In this document: in pieces, positions 9,635 through 16,929 of the stretch
Layout: each line of letters starts with the position of its first letter
Numbering within the stretch: position 1 is the first letter of the stretch
Source: Lachnospiraceae bacterium UBA7196
Lineage (GTDB): Bacteria > Bacillota > Clostridia > Lachnospirales > Lachnospiraceae
DNA: 35,056 nt
Reading direction: 5' to 3'
Assembly: GCA_002490835.1 (NCBI GenBank)
Contig: DKUU01000034.1
Span: forward strand, 9,588-44,643
Made by a program: the position numbers and the translations under genes
Notes under the pieces: generated by a model
What the model saw: the letters and a program-made list of their open reading frames with translations, nothing else
Databases searched by the model: none
Told to the model about the DNA's origin: nothing

Positions 9635-9682
9635 AAACGCAGGCCATATTGTCTGCGTTTATTTTATAAAGGAGGATCTTCC

Positions 9683-11125
9683 ATGACCAGAGAACAGTAC
9701 AAAGCGGCAAACTCCAGAATTTTTCCTGTTATTATGATTATACTCGGCTATTTTCTAATCACATTCCTTTTGGCGCTTTTGGCTGGACAGGGTACTTGGA
9801 GAGTTTGGATACAGCTTGGTGTTACGATCGTATCTGTTATTGTCAGTGTGATCGCATTTCTGAAAGACAGAGAGATTAAGGCCTGTACCATAGCGCTCAT
9901 GGGCTCCTGTGCGCTCGCTTATGTGGTCATTGTCCTGCTGAACAGTTCCAACGGTGTATATGCTTACGTCTTTGCTCTGATCATTGCTTCCATGGCATTC
10001 CTGAATGTAAAGCTTACCATTTACGGCAACAGCGTAGCCATAGCCGCGAACCTGCTCCGAATCATCATCCATAAAAGTGACCTCTCCGCTTCTATCATTG
10101 AGATGTTTTCTCTGCTATTGGTAGCCGCTTCCTGTATTACTGCCACCCGTCTCCTGATCCGCTTCAACGAAGAAAATATGTCCTCCATTATAGAAGCGGC
10201 AAAGGCGCAGGAAACTACCAATCAAACTATGGTTCAGGTCGCGGACGATATCTCCGCCCACTTTACCGAAGCCATGAATATGGTCGCAGAGTTAAAAGAA
10301 TGTATCGAAACCTGTAATTTTGCTATGGAAAATATCGCTGAAAGTACGGAACTGACCGCCGAATCTATTCAGGCACAGGCTTCCATGTGCGTGGAAATCC
10401 ATGCTTCTTCCGATACCGCGGAAGGGGAGATTCGTTCCATGCTGGAAGCCTCCGACAGAACCATGCAGACCATTACCGAAGGCTCTGATGAGATTTTAAA
10501 ATTAAAAGAACAGGCCGAAAATGTGGCTTCCGCCAGCGACGCTACCGTGCAGGTAATCTCTAAATTAACAGAACAGATCGGAAACGTGCAGGAGTTCATC
10601 GGCACCATTTTAAGCATTGCCGGAAAGACAAACCTTCTCGCGCTGAACGCCTCCATTGAGGCCGCCAGAGCGGGCGAAGCGGGAAAAGGCTTTGCCGTGG
10701 TCGCGGACGAGATCAGGCAGCTCTCCGAGCAGACCAAGGAGGCCTCCAACAATATCACTTCCATCATCCACGATCTGAACATGGGCGCGCAGTCAGCCAA
10801 CGAAAGCATCGAGGCTTCGGCCGCTTCCGTACATACACAGAATGAGATGATCGACAGTATGCGCACCCGCTTTGATGATATCTATCAGGAGATGACTTCT
10901 CTCTCCTCGAAGGTAAAAAATACGGAGGCAAGCGTCAATACGATCCTTACCTCCACCGATACCATTTCCGAAAATATAACCCACCTCTCCGCAACCAGCG
11001 AAGAAGTGGCCGCATCCTCCACCGAAGGCCTGCGCACCTCCGAAAAGTCTGTGGAGAACATGAACTGCTGTAAGAAAATCCTGGAGGAGATTTCCTCCCT
11101 CGCACAGAAGTTAAAAGTAGGGTAA
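9683..11125 (+). CDS. Methyl-accepting chemotaxis protein with multi-spanning membrane domain
   Basis: A 480-residue receptor. The first about 160 residues hold around six hydrophobic helices with almost no extracytoplasmic loops, rather than the usual two helices around a sensor domain, so sensing may occur in the membrane. The cytoplasmic part is a long coiled coil ending in the conserved signalling tip around NLLALNASIEAARAGEAGKGFAVVADEIRQL, which contacts CheA and CheW. There is no obvious C-terminal CheR-binding pentapeptide. GGAGG lies upstream of the ATG. No chemotaxis or flagellar gene adjoins it. Its stop codon directly touches the stop of fabH on the other strand. Confidence 0.93.
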   Translation: MTREQYKAANSRIFPVIMIILGYFLITFLLALLAGQGTWRVWIQLGVTIVSVIVSVIAFLKDREIKACTIALMGSCALAYVVIVLLNSSNGVYAYVFALIIASMAFLNVKLTIYGNSVAIAANLLRIIIHKSDLSASIIEMFSLLLVAASCITATRLLIRFNEENMSSIIEAAKAQETTNQTMVQVADDISAHFTEAMNMVAELKECIETCNFAMENIAESTELTAESIQAQASMCVEIHASSDTAEGEIRSMLEASDRTMQTITEGSDEILKLKEQAENVASASDATVQVISKLTEQIGNVQEFIGTILSIAGKTNLLALNASIEAARAGEAGKGFAVVADEIRQLSEQTKEASNNITSIIHDLNMGAQSANESIEASAASVHTQNEMIDSMRTRFDDIYQEMTSLSSKVKNTEASVNTILTSTDTISENITHLSATSEEVAASSTEGLRTSEKSVENMNCCKKILEEISSLAQKLKVG

Positions 11126-12094
11126 TCACCATTCAAGTACTGCGGAGGCCCACGTCAGCCCGCCCCCGAAACCGCTCATAGCGATCTTCGTGCCGGGTTT
11201 TAAGAGGCCGCCCCGATTCATCTCATCCAAAAGGATAGGCACGCTTGCCGCCGAGATGTTTCCACAGTGATCGAGACTGATAGGAAACTTATCCTCGGAA
11301 ATGTGCAACCGTTTCGATACAGACTGGATGATGCGGATATTCGCCTGATGTAAGGCATAATAATCAATATCCTCCGGCGTAAGCCCTGCTGCCTCGATGG
11401 TCTTTTGCAGGGATGCGGGTACGGTGGTGACAGCAAACTTATATACTTCCTGTCCATCCATATGCACATAAGCAGTCTCCTGATCCGTCTCGATCAGGGG
11501 ATTGTTGTTTGTACGGCCAAGACATGCCAGCACATCGCCCTTTGTACCATCGCTGCCCTGATCAAAGGCAAGCAAGCCGTACTGCTCATCGCCCCGCACC
11601 ACAGCCGCGCCCGCACCGTCCCCAAAAAGTACGCAGGTACTCCTGTCGTTCCAGTCCACGATCTTCGAGAGCGTCTCAGCCCCCAAAATCAGCGCTGTCC
11701 GATACAGCCCCGCCTGTATATAGGCGTTGGCAATATTTAAAGCAAACATGAAACCGGAGCAGGCCGCATTGACATCGAAGGCCACCGCGTTCTTCGCTCC
11801 GAGCGCCGCCTGTACTTCACAGGCGCAGGCCGGCGTCACATAATCCGCTGACACGGTCCCTAATATAATCAGATCAATCTCTTCCGCCGTCATGCCCGCA
11901 TTATCAAGCGCCCTTTTCGCCGCCTCCACGGACATGCTCGCCGTAGTCTCTTCCTTCGCAAGATGTCTTTTTTTAATTCCCGTCCTGCTGCTGATCCACT
12001 CGTCGGAAGTGTCCATGATCTTTGCCAGATCGTCGTTTGTCACCACCGCTTTGGGGAGACAGCTTCCCGTTCCTATGATTCGTGTCTTCATCAT
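11126..12094 (-). CDS. fabH: Beta-ketoacyl-ACP synthase III (KAS III)
   Basis: A 322-residue protein of normal FabH length that starts fatty-acid synthesis by condensing acetyl-CoA (or a branched primer) with malonyl-ACP. The catalytic triad is visible: Cys in DVNAACSGFM (about 112), His in YYALHQANIRI and Asn in HCGNISAAS. The N-terminal motif TSDEWISSRTGIKKRH and the C-terminal GFGGGLTWASAVL are family hallmarks. It is the last gene of the fab cluster here, whereas in streptococci fabH is near the front. AGGGGGA lies nine bases before the first of two adjacent ATGs. Its stop is adjacent to that of the convergent chemoreceptor gene, with no terminator between. Confidence 0.96.
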   Translation of the reverse strand: MMKTRIIGTGSCLPKAVVTNDDLAKIMDTSDEWISSRTGIKKRHLAKEETTASMSVEAAKRALDNAGMTAEEIDLIILGTVSADYVTPACACEVQAALGAKNAVAFDVNAACSGFMFALNIANAYIQAGLYRTALILGAETLSKIVDWNDRSTCVLFGDGAGAAVVRGDEQYGLLAFDQGSDGTKGDVLACLGRTNNNPLIETDQETAYVHMDGQEVYKFAVTTVPASLQKTIEAAGLTPEDIDYYALHQANIRIIQSVSKRLHISEDKFPISLDHCGNISAASVPILLDEMNRGGLLKPGTKIAMSGFGGGLTWASAVLEW

Positions 12095-12117
12095 ATCAAT
12101 AAATCCCCCTCAAGGTT

Positions 12118-13176
12118 TTAAGGTCGAAAGCCATCCAAAATCTCCTTCACATGCTCCAGCTTCGTTGCCCGGTAGGCGTTCGCGCCGCAAAATAGCAGGG
12201 CATCGTCCACCTTGCCCGTCACCGCATTGACGAGGGCATCCGTAATGCAGTAAGGCGTATCCGCCCCCTTACAGGTGCTGATGCACAAATGACATTTTTC
12301 ATGCGGAATCTGTCCTTCCTTTGCCCTTTCCATAAAAGGATTGAGAATCGCACGCCCTGGCATCCCTACAGGACTTTGCACGATGACGATATCCTCTTTT
12401 TTCGCGTCGATATAGGTCTGCTTATACGCTTCGTCCGCATCGCACTCGTAAGTGGTCACAAAACGGGTCGCCATCTGCACGCCCGAAGCGCCAAGTTCCA
12501 GATAATGTTCCATATCAGCGCGCTCATAAATGCCGCCCGCCATGATCACAGGTATCTCCACGCCATGCTCCGCCGCCGTCTCATTCACCAGCGCGATAAT
12601 CGCTTTCACTTCTTCGTCATAATGAAGCCCCTCGATGTCCTCAAGCTGCTCCTTATGAAAGCCCAGATGCCCGCCCGCAAGCGGCCCCTCAATCACCACC
12701 GCATCAGGCAGACGGTCGTACTTCTTTAACCAGTAGCGCATAATGACCTGCGCGGACTTCACACTCGACACAATGGGAAGAAGCTTTGTCTTTGCTCCGC
12801 CCACAAGTTTCGGCAAATCTATCGGCAGCCCCGCGCCAGAGATGATCAGATCGATTCCCGCCTCCACCGCCGCTTTGACATAGTCCTCATACCTTCTGGT
12901 CGCCACCATGATGTTGACACCGAGGATACCGCCTTTGGCAAGTTCTCTCGCTTTTTTGATCTCCGTGCCGATCGCCCGCAGATTCGCGCCGATTGGGTCC
13001 GTATCAAAATCCGGCTCCCTGTAACCGATCTGCGCCGTGGAGAGGACGCCGATACCGCCCTCGGCCGCCACTGCGCCCGCAAGGGAAGAAAGGCTTACGC
13101 CCACGCCCATGCCGCCCTGAATGACAGGCACCCGCGCCGTCAAATCCCCTATTTTCAGAGGTTTTACTTTTACCAT
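12118..13176 (-). CDS. FMN-dependent oxidoreductase, nitronate monooxygenase/FabK-like
   Basis: A 352-residue TIM-barrel flavoprotein. It shares with FabK the N-terminal VPVIQGGMGVGVSLSSLAGAV, the glycine-rich IEGPLAGGHLGF with the conserved His, and the phosphate-binding MAGGIYERADMEHYLELGASGVQMATRF. It is longer than FabK and has a C-terminal segment CHLCISTCKGADTPYC with four cysteines. Known relatives are nitronate monooxygenases and NAD(P)H-dependent flavin reductases. The position between fabZ and fabH suggests a role in fatty-acid metabolism, but the reaction is not established by sequence. The ribosome site is weak and follows dispersed repeat A. Confidence 0.85.
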   Translation of the reverse strand: MVKVKPLKIGDLTARVPVIQGGMGVGVSLSSLAGAVAAEGGIGVLSTAQIGYREPDFDTDPIGANLRAIGTEIKKARELAKGGILGVNIMVATRRYEDYVKAAVEAGIDLIISGAGLPIDLPKLVGGAKTKLLPIVSSVKSAQVIMRYWLKKYDRLPDAVVIEGPLAGGHLGFHKEQLEDIEGLHYDEEVKAIIALVNETAAEHGVEIPVIMAGGIYERADMEHYLELGASGVQMATRFVTTYECDADEAYKQTYIDAKKEDIVIVQSPVGMPGRAILNPFMERAKEGQIPHEKCHLCISTCKGADTPYCITDALVNAVTGKVDDALLFCGANAYRATKLEHVKEILDGFRP

Positions 13177-13197
13177 AAAATTCTCGCTTTCTCTATT

Positions 13198-13248
13198 CCG
13201 AGGATCGCAGATCCTCGCATAGTTAAGTTGCGAAGCAACTTTACTATT
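13198..13248. repeat. Dispersed two-hairpin repeat A, copy 1
   Basis: A 51-base element found again at 29945-29995 with two mismatches. It has two adjacent hairpins: an 8-bp stem CGAGGATC/GATCCTCG with loop GCA, then a 13-bp stem with one mismatch, built on AAGTTGC/GCAACTT with loop GAA. It covers nearly the whole gap between fabZ and the next gene and overlaps two bases of the fabZ stop codon. Confidence 0.8.
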
Positions 13249-13675
13249 AGCCGATTGCGAAGGTCAGCTCCGCCTGCGTCACCAGTTTCCCGTCCACATA
13301 GGCCTTCGCCTGTCCCATGCCGATCGGCCCTTTGATCTTCACGATCTCCGTCTCCAGCGTCAGCACATCGCCCGGCACGACCTTGCCCTTGAATTTAGCA
13401 TTATTGATGCCTGCAAAGTAAGCCGTCTTTCCCTTAAATTCAGGCTGGCTTAAGATTGCCACTGCACCCGTCTGCGCAAGCGCCTCCACGATCAGCACGC
13501 CCGGCATCACCGGTTCCTGCGGAAAATGCCCCGCAAAAAAAGGTTCATTATAGGACACACATTTCTTAGCGACTACCCGTTTTCCCTCCTCCAGCTCCTC
13601 AATGGTATCGATCAGCATAAAGGGCTGCCTGTGGGGAATGATTTCCATGATTTCCTTCGCTCCCATTAAAGACAT
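13247..13675 (-). CDS. fabZ: 3-hydroxyacyl-ACP dehydratase
   Basis: A 142-residue hot-dog-fold enzyme that removes water from 3-hydroxyacyl-ACP during chain elongation. The active-site His is in FFAGHFPQEPVMPGVLIVEALAQ, and the N-terminal IMEIIPHRQPFMLID is typical. The length is normal for FabZ. TAGGAGG lies seven bases before the ATG, and a second Met lies at residue 4. It is between fabF and the second flavoprotein; accB, which usually separates fabF and fabZ in related clusters, is missing. No second fabZ, fabA or fabM isomerase is in the window, so the route to unsaturated acids is not shown here. Confidence 0.96.
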   Translation of the reverse strand: MSLMGAKEIMEIIPHRQPFMLIDTIEELEEGKRVVAKKCVSYNEPFFAGHFPQEPVMPGVLIVEALAQTGAVAILSQPEFKGKTAYFAGINNAKFKGKVVPGDVLTLETEIVKIKGPIGMGQAKAYVDGKLVTQAELTFAIG

Positions 13676-13714
13676 TTTGAATCCTCCTATTCCTGTAGGG
13701 ATTTTTATTTTTGC

Positions 13715-14956
13715 TTAACGCTCATCATGGTATTTCTTCACGACCAGACTCGCGTTGTGTCCGCCAAAGCCCAGCGAATTTGACAGCGCATACTCAAAAT
13801 CTATCTCACACGCTTCCTTGCAGTAGTCGAGATCGCATTCCTCGTCCGGCACCTGATACCCGACCGTGCGGTGGATATAGCCTTCCTGCAATTCCTTCAC
13901 GCAGGTGACAAACTCGATCGCGCCCGCCGCGCCCAGAAGATGCCCCACCATGGACTTGGTGGAGTTGATCTTGATATCCTTTGCGTGATCGCCAAAGAGC
14001 AGCTTGATCGCCCTTGTCTCAAACAGATCGTTGTGATGCGTACTGGTTCCATGCGCATTAATATACGTAATATCATTTAATCCAAGTCCCGCATCCTTCA
14101 CCGCGTACTCCATTGCCTTGGCTGCACCCGCGCCGTTCTCAGCCGGAGAAGTGATGTGATAAGCATCGGAAGAACAGCCATAGCCCGCCACTTCCGCATA
14201 GATCTTTGCGCCTCTCGCCTTCGCGTGCTCTAACTCCTCAAGCACCACGATACCCGCGCCCTCGCCCATCACAAAGCCGCTGCGCTCCTTATCGAAAGGA
14301 ATCGAGCAGCGCTTGGGGTCTTCGGAAGTCGTCAGCGCGGTCAGCGCGGAAAAACCGCCGATACCGATGGGACACACGCTGCCCTCGGTACCGCCCGCTA
14401 CCATCACTTCCGCATCCCCGTACTGAATGGTGCGGAATGCCTCACCGATCGAGTTCGTGCCGGTCGCGCAGGCTGTCACCACATTGATGCTCTTTCCCTT
14501 CAAGCCATACTGGATCGATACGTTGCCCGCCGCCATGTTAGAAATGGTAAGCGGCACAAAAAGCGGCTCAATGCGGGAAGGCCCCTTCTCCAAAAGTCTG
14601 CTGTGGGAGCGCTCCATCGCCTGCAGGGAACCCGTGCCCGAACCGACCGCCACGCCCACGCGGTAAGGGTCTTCCTTCTCCATGACGATGCCCGCATCTT
14701 CCAGCGCTTCCTTCGTCGCCGCCACCGCATATTGGGAGAACGGCTCCATTCGCTTGGCCGCCTTGAAATCCATATAATTTTTGCCGTCAAAATCCTTGAC
14801 CTCCGCCGCCAGCTTGCACTTAAATTCGGAAGCGTCAAACTTTGTGATCGGCGCAAATCCCGTCTTTCCTTCCTTTATCCCCGCCCAGAACTCGTCTACA
14901 CTCAGACCAATCGGCGTAATTGCACCCATACCTGTGACTACTACTCGTCTGCTCAT
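13715..14956 (-). CDS. fabF: Beta-ketoacyl-ACP synthase II
   Basis: A 413-residue condensing enzyme that elongates acyl-ACP with malonyl-ACP. The catalytic Cys is in NVVTACATGTNSIGEA, and the two His residues are in INAHGTSTHHND and KSMVGHLLGAAGA. It opens with RRVVVTGMGAITPIG and ends with NSLGFGGHNASLV, both conserved in FabF. AAAGGAG precedes the ATG. Upstream, toward fabG, lie a ten-codon ORF (14959-14991) that stops two bases before this start and a large inverted-repeat structure (15015-15149), so expression may be controlled separately from fabG. Confidence 0.96.
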   Translation of the reverse strand: MSRRVVVTGMGAITPIGLSVDEFWAGIKEGKTGFAPITKFDASEFKCKLAAEVKDFDGKNYMDFKAAKRMEPFSQYAVAATKEALEDAGIVMEKEDPYRVGVAVGSGTGSLQAMERSHSRLLEKGPSRIEPLFVPLTISNMAAGNVSIQYGLKGKSINVVTACATGTNSIGEAFRTIQYGDAEVMVAGGTEGSVCPIGIGGFSALTALTTSEDPKRCSIPFDKERSGFVMGEGAGIVVLEELEHAKARGAKIYAEVAGYGCSSDAYHITSPAENGAGAAKAMEYAVKDAGLGLNDITYINAHGTSTHHNDLFETRAIKLLFGDHAKDIKINSTKSMVGHLLGAAGAIEFVTCVKELQEGYIHRTVGYQVPDEECDLDYCKEACEIDFEYALSNSLGFGGHNASLVVKKYHDER

Positions 14957-14958
14957 AC

Positions 14959-14991
14959 TTAAACTCCTTTTTTATTTATTGACATATTCAT
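14959..14991 (-). CDS. Possible 10-residue leader peptide ahead of fabF
   Basis: ATG at 14991 opens MNMSINKKGV and stops with TAA at 14959, two bases before the fabF ATG. AAAAAGGA lies at a good distance upstream of the ATG, and the fabF ribosome site lies inside the ORF. It could act by coupled translation to keep the fabF start open. Short ORFs arise by chance, so confidence is low. Confidence 0.25.
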   Translation of the reverse strand: MNMSINKKGV

Positions 14992-15014
14992 AATGTTTCC
15001 TTTTTCGATACACA

Positions 15015-15149
15015 GCTTGGATGAGATCATATTCTCAAGGAGCCCCTTGAAAAGCGCCGGTACTTGGCGAGGTTTTTCACGAGCCTAGTATCCGCTGCGT
15101 TTTTCACGGAGCGAAAGCGCGGCGACGCAGAATATGATCTCGTCCAAGC
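15015..15149 (-). other. Nested inverted-repeat structure between fabG and fabF
   Basis: Two 21-base arms (15015-15035 and 15129-15149) are complementary except for one position that can form G-T. The 93 bases inside contain further stems: CAAGG/CCTTG at 15036-15049, a CGCC/GGCG stem near 15056-15070, and CTGCGT/ACGCAG near 15095-15129. A repeated word GTTTTTCACG occurs twice within it. GCGACGC (15122-15128) can pair instead with GCGTCGC (15148-15154), which would compete with the long stem. The element lies inside the fab transcript, 10 bases past the fabG stop region. It could be a regulatory RNA, a processing site or an inserted MITE-like repeat. Confidence 0.7.
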
Positions 15150-15165
15150 GTCGCAAGGTCAAAAA

Positions 15166-15906
15166 TCAGATCGCCATTCCCCCATCGACAGAGATCACCT
15201 GCCCGGTGATATACCCCGCCTTATCGCTGGCAAGAAACGCCACCGTCTCAGCGATATCTTTCGTGGTCCCCACTCTCTTTAAGGGAATCTGCGCCAAAGT
15301 CGCTTCCTTGGCCGCATCCGTCATTGCCTGCGTCATATCCGTATCAATGAAACCCGGCGCCACCGCGTTGACCGTGATATTCCGGCTCGCCAGCTCCCTC
15401 GCCATGGATTTCGTCAGGCCGATCACGCCCGCCTTAGACGCCGCGTAGTTCGCCTGTCCCGCATTGCCGAGTACGCCGGATACAGACGAAAGATTGATGA
15501 TCCTGCCTGCCTTCTGCTTTAAGAAAGGACGGTACATGTGCTTAATGGTATTGAACGTTCCTTTCAGGTTCGTGTCAACGACCGCATCGAAATCCTCTTC
15601 CGTCATCTTGATCATCAGATTATCTCTGGTAATGCCCGCGTTGTTCACCAGAATGTCAATATGTCCAAACGCGGCCAGCATATCGGTTATCATTTTACCG
15701 CAGGCCTCGTGGTCCGCCACGCTGCACTGCACCGCCGCCGCCTTTCTTCCCATTGCCTCAATCTTTGCTACGACTTCCTCTGCCTTCTCTTTTGAGCCGT
15801 TGTAATTCACGATCACATCCGCGCCGTATTCCGCCAGCGTCAGTGCGATCTCCCGCCCGATGCCGCGTCCCGCGCCTGTCACGAGCGCTACTTTTCCAGT
15901 AAGCAT
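15166..15906 (-). CDS. fabG: 3-oxoacyl-ACP reductase
   Basis: A 246-residue short-chain dehydrogenase that reduces 3-oxoacyl-ACP with NADPH. The Rossmann motif is TGAGRGIGREIAL, with NNAG at about residue 88, the catalytic Ser in INLSSVSGVLG and the YAASK pair of Tyr and Lys. The C-terminus YITGQVISVDGGMAI is the usual FabG ending. GGAGG lies upstream of the ATG, and the gene starts seven bases after fabD stops. A 209-base gap to fabF contains the structured element described separately. Confidence 0.96.
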   Translation of the reverse strand: MLTGKVALVTGAGRGIGREIALTLAEYGADVIVNYNGSKEKAEEVVAKIEAMGRKAAAVQCSVADHEACGKMITDMLAAFGHIDILVNNAGITRDNLMIKMTEEDFDAVVDTNLKGTFNTIKHMYRPFLKQKAGRIINLSSVSGVLGNAGQANYAASKAGVIGLTKSMARELASRNITVNAVAPGFIDTDMTQAMTDAAKEATLAQIPLKRVGTTKDIAETVAFLASDKAGYITGQVISVDGGMAI

Positions 15907-15913
15907 TATCCCT

Positions 15914-16825
15914 TTACCTCCTCAAGCTTTCCAAATCCTCCACCTTCTCGATGTTGATCACCTTCATATCCTTGTTGATCTTGCGCATAAATCCGGAGAG
16001 CGTCTTACCCGGCCCGATCTCCACGAAAGTATCCACGCCGTCCGCGATCATCTTCTCTACGGTCTGCTGCCACTTCACGGAAGAGGAAACCTGCTTTTCC
16101 AAAAGCGGCTTCACATCCGCCTTATCCTTCACATAGTCCGCCGTCACATTGGCGATATAAGGGATAACGATATCGTGAATCTCCACGCTATCCAATTCCT
16201 TCGCCAGTTTCTCGCCCGCGCCCACAAGGAGCGGCGAATGAAAAGGGCCGCTCACATTCAGCGTCACGCATCGTTTTGCGCCTGCTGCCGTCAGCTTCTC
16301 TACCGCCTCTTTCGCCGCCGCTTCCTCACCGGTGATCACGATCTGGCCGGGGCAGTTATAGTTTGCGATCGTCACACAACCGTCTGTCTCCGCACAAACT
16401 TTTTCAATCACAGCCGTATCCAGACCCAGCACCGCCACCATCGCGCCGCCGTTTGGCACCGCCTCCTGCATATAGATGCCGCGCTTTCTCACTACCTTGA
16501 AGACATCCTCCGGACTCATCACGCCGCTCGCCACGAGCGCGCCGTATTCGCCAAGGCTGAGTCCCCCTGTCACGTCGGGCTTCACACCTTTCTCTTCGAC
16601 GGCTTTTAACATCGCTACCTCCGCCGCCAGCATTGCGATTTGCGTATACTCGGTAATGTTGATCTGCTCGTTCTCCTCAAAACAGAGAGCGGCTACATCC
16701 AGTCCGCTTGCCTTACCGGCCAGCTCAAACATTTCCTTACAGACCGGGATCTGCTCATAAAAATCCTTTCCCATCCCCACATACTGCGCTCCCTGTCCGG
16801 GAAACATAAATGCGATCTTACCCAT
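15914..16825 (-). CDS. fabD: Malonyl-CoA:ACP transacylase
   Basis: A 303-residue enzyme that moves malonyl groups from CoA to ACP. It begins MGKIAFMFPGQGAQYVGMG; the nucleophile is Ser in GLSLGEYGAL and the His is in SGPFHSPLL. The frame is open upstream to 16909, but the start at 16825 fits the family and has GGAGGAGG in front, while the longer form would pass through the FabT-like operator. A terminator and a second operator-bearing promoter lie between fabK and this gene, so fabD onward can be transcribed independently. Confidence 0.95.
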   Translation of the reverse strand: MGKIAFMFPGQGAQYVGMGKDFYEQIPVCKEMFELAGKASGLDVAALCFEENEQINITEYTQIAMLAAEVAMLKAVEEKGVKPDVTGGLSLGEYGALVASGVMSPEDVFKVVRKRGIYMQEAVPNGGAMVAVLGLDTAVIEKVCAETDGCVTIANYNCPGQIVITGEEAAAKEAVEKLTAAGAKRCVTLNVSGPFHSPLLVGAGEKLAKELDSVEIHDIVIPYIANVTADYVKDKADVKPLLEKQVSSSVKWQQTVEKMIADGVDTFVEIGPGKTLSGFMRKINKDMKVINIEKVEDLESLRR

Positions 16826-16855
16826 AAGACTCTTTCCTCCTCCAATCATGTAAAT

Positions 16856-16872
16856 AGTTTGAAATTCAAAGT
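16856..16872 (-). promoter_or_regulatory. FabT-like operator upstream of fabD
   Basis: The 17-base AGTTTGAAATTCAAAGT contains TTTGA and TCAAA half-sites with a three-base centre. It matches the TTTGANNNTCAAA core reported for FabT, the MarR-family repressor of streptococcal fatty-acid genes. It lies just upstream of the fabD ribosome site and touches the putative -10 box at 16870-16875. Fifteen of 17 bases are shared with the site before acpP. Confidence 0.8.
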
Positions 16873-16899
16873 AATTACTTGGAAAAAAGAGAATGCCAA
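16870..16899 (-). promoter_or_regulatory. Putative internal promoter for fabD onward
   Basis: On the minus strand, TTGGCA (16894-16899) and ATTACT (16870-16875) are 18 bases apart. The -35 lies within the terminator stem, and the -10 overlaps the FabT-like operator in the same register as at acpP. The -10 is weak, so the call rests mainly on the conserved layout. Confidence 0.45.
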
Positions 16900-16913
16900 G
16901 GGTAGGCATTCTC
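16883..16913 (-). terminator. Intrinsic terminator between fabK and fabD
   Basis: On the minus strand a perfect 9-bp stem (GAGAATGCC/GGCATTCTC, 7-base loop) is followed by six T residues. It begins 17 bases after the fabK stop. It should end or reduce transcription of acpP-fabK before fabD, giving extra acpP message. Confidence 0.85.
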
Positions 16914-16929
16914 CCCCGAAATCATTTCC

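Noticed and set aside
15860..16609. 249-residue plus-strand frame opposite fabD
   Set aside because: Antisense shadow; His-rich and without a ribosome site.
16826..16909. Longer FabD start
   Set aside because: The added residues do not match FabD, run through the operator and lack a ribosome site; 16825 has GGAGGAGG.
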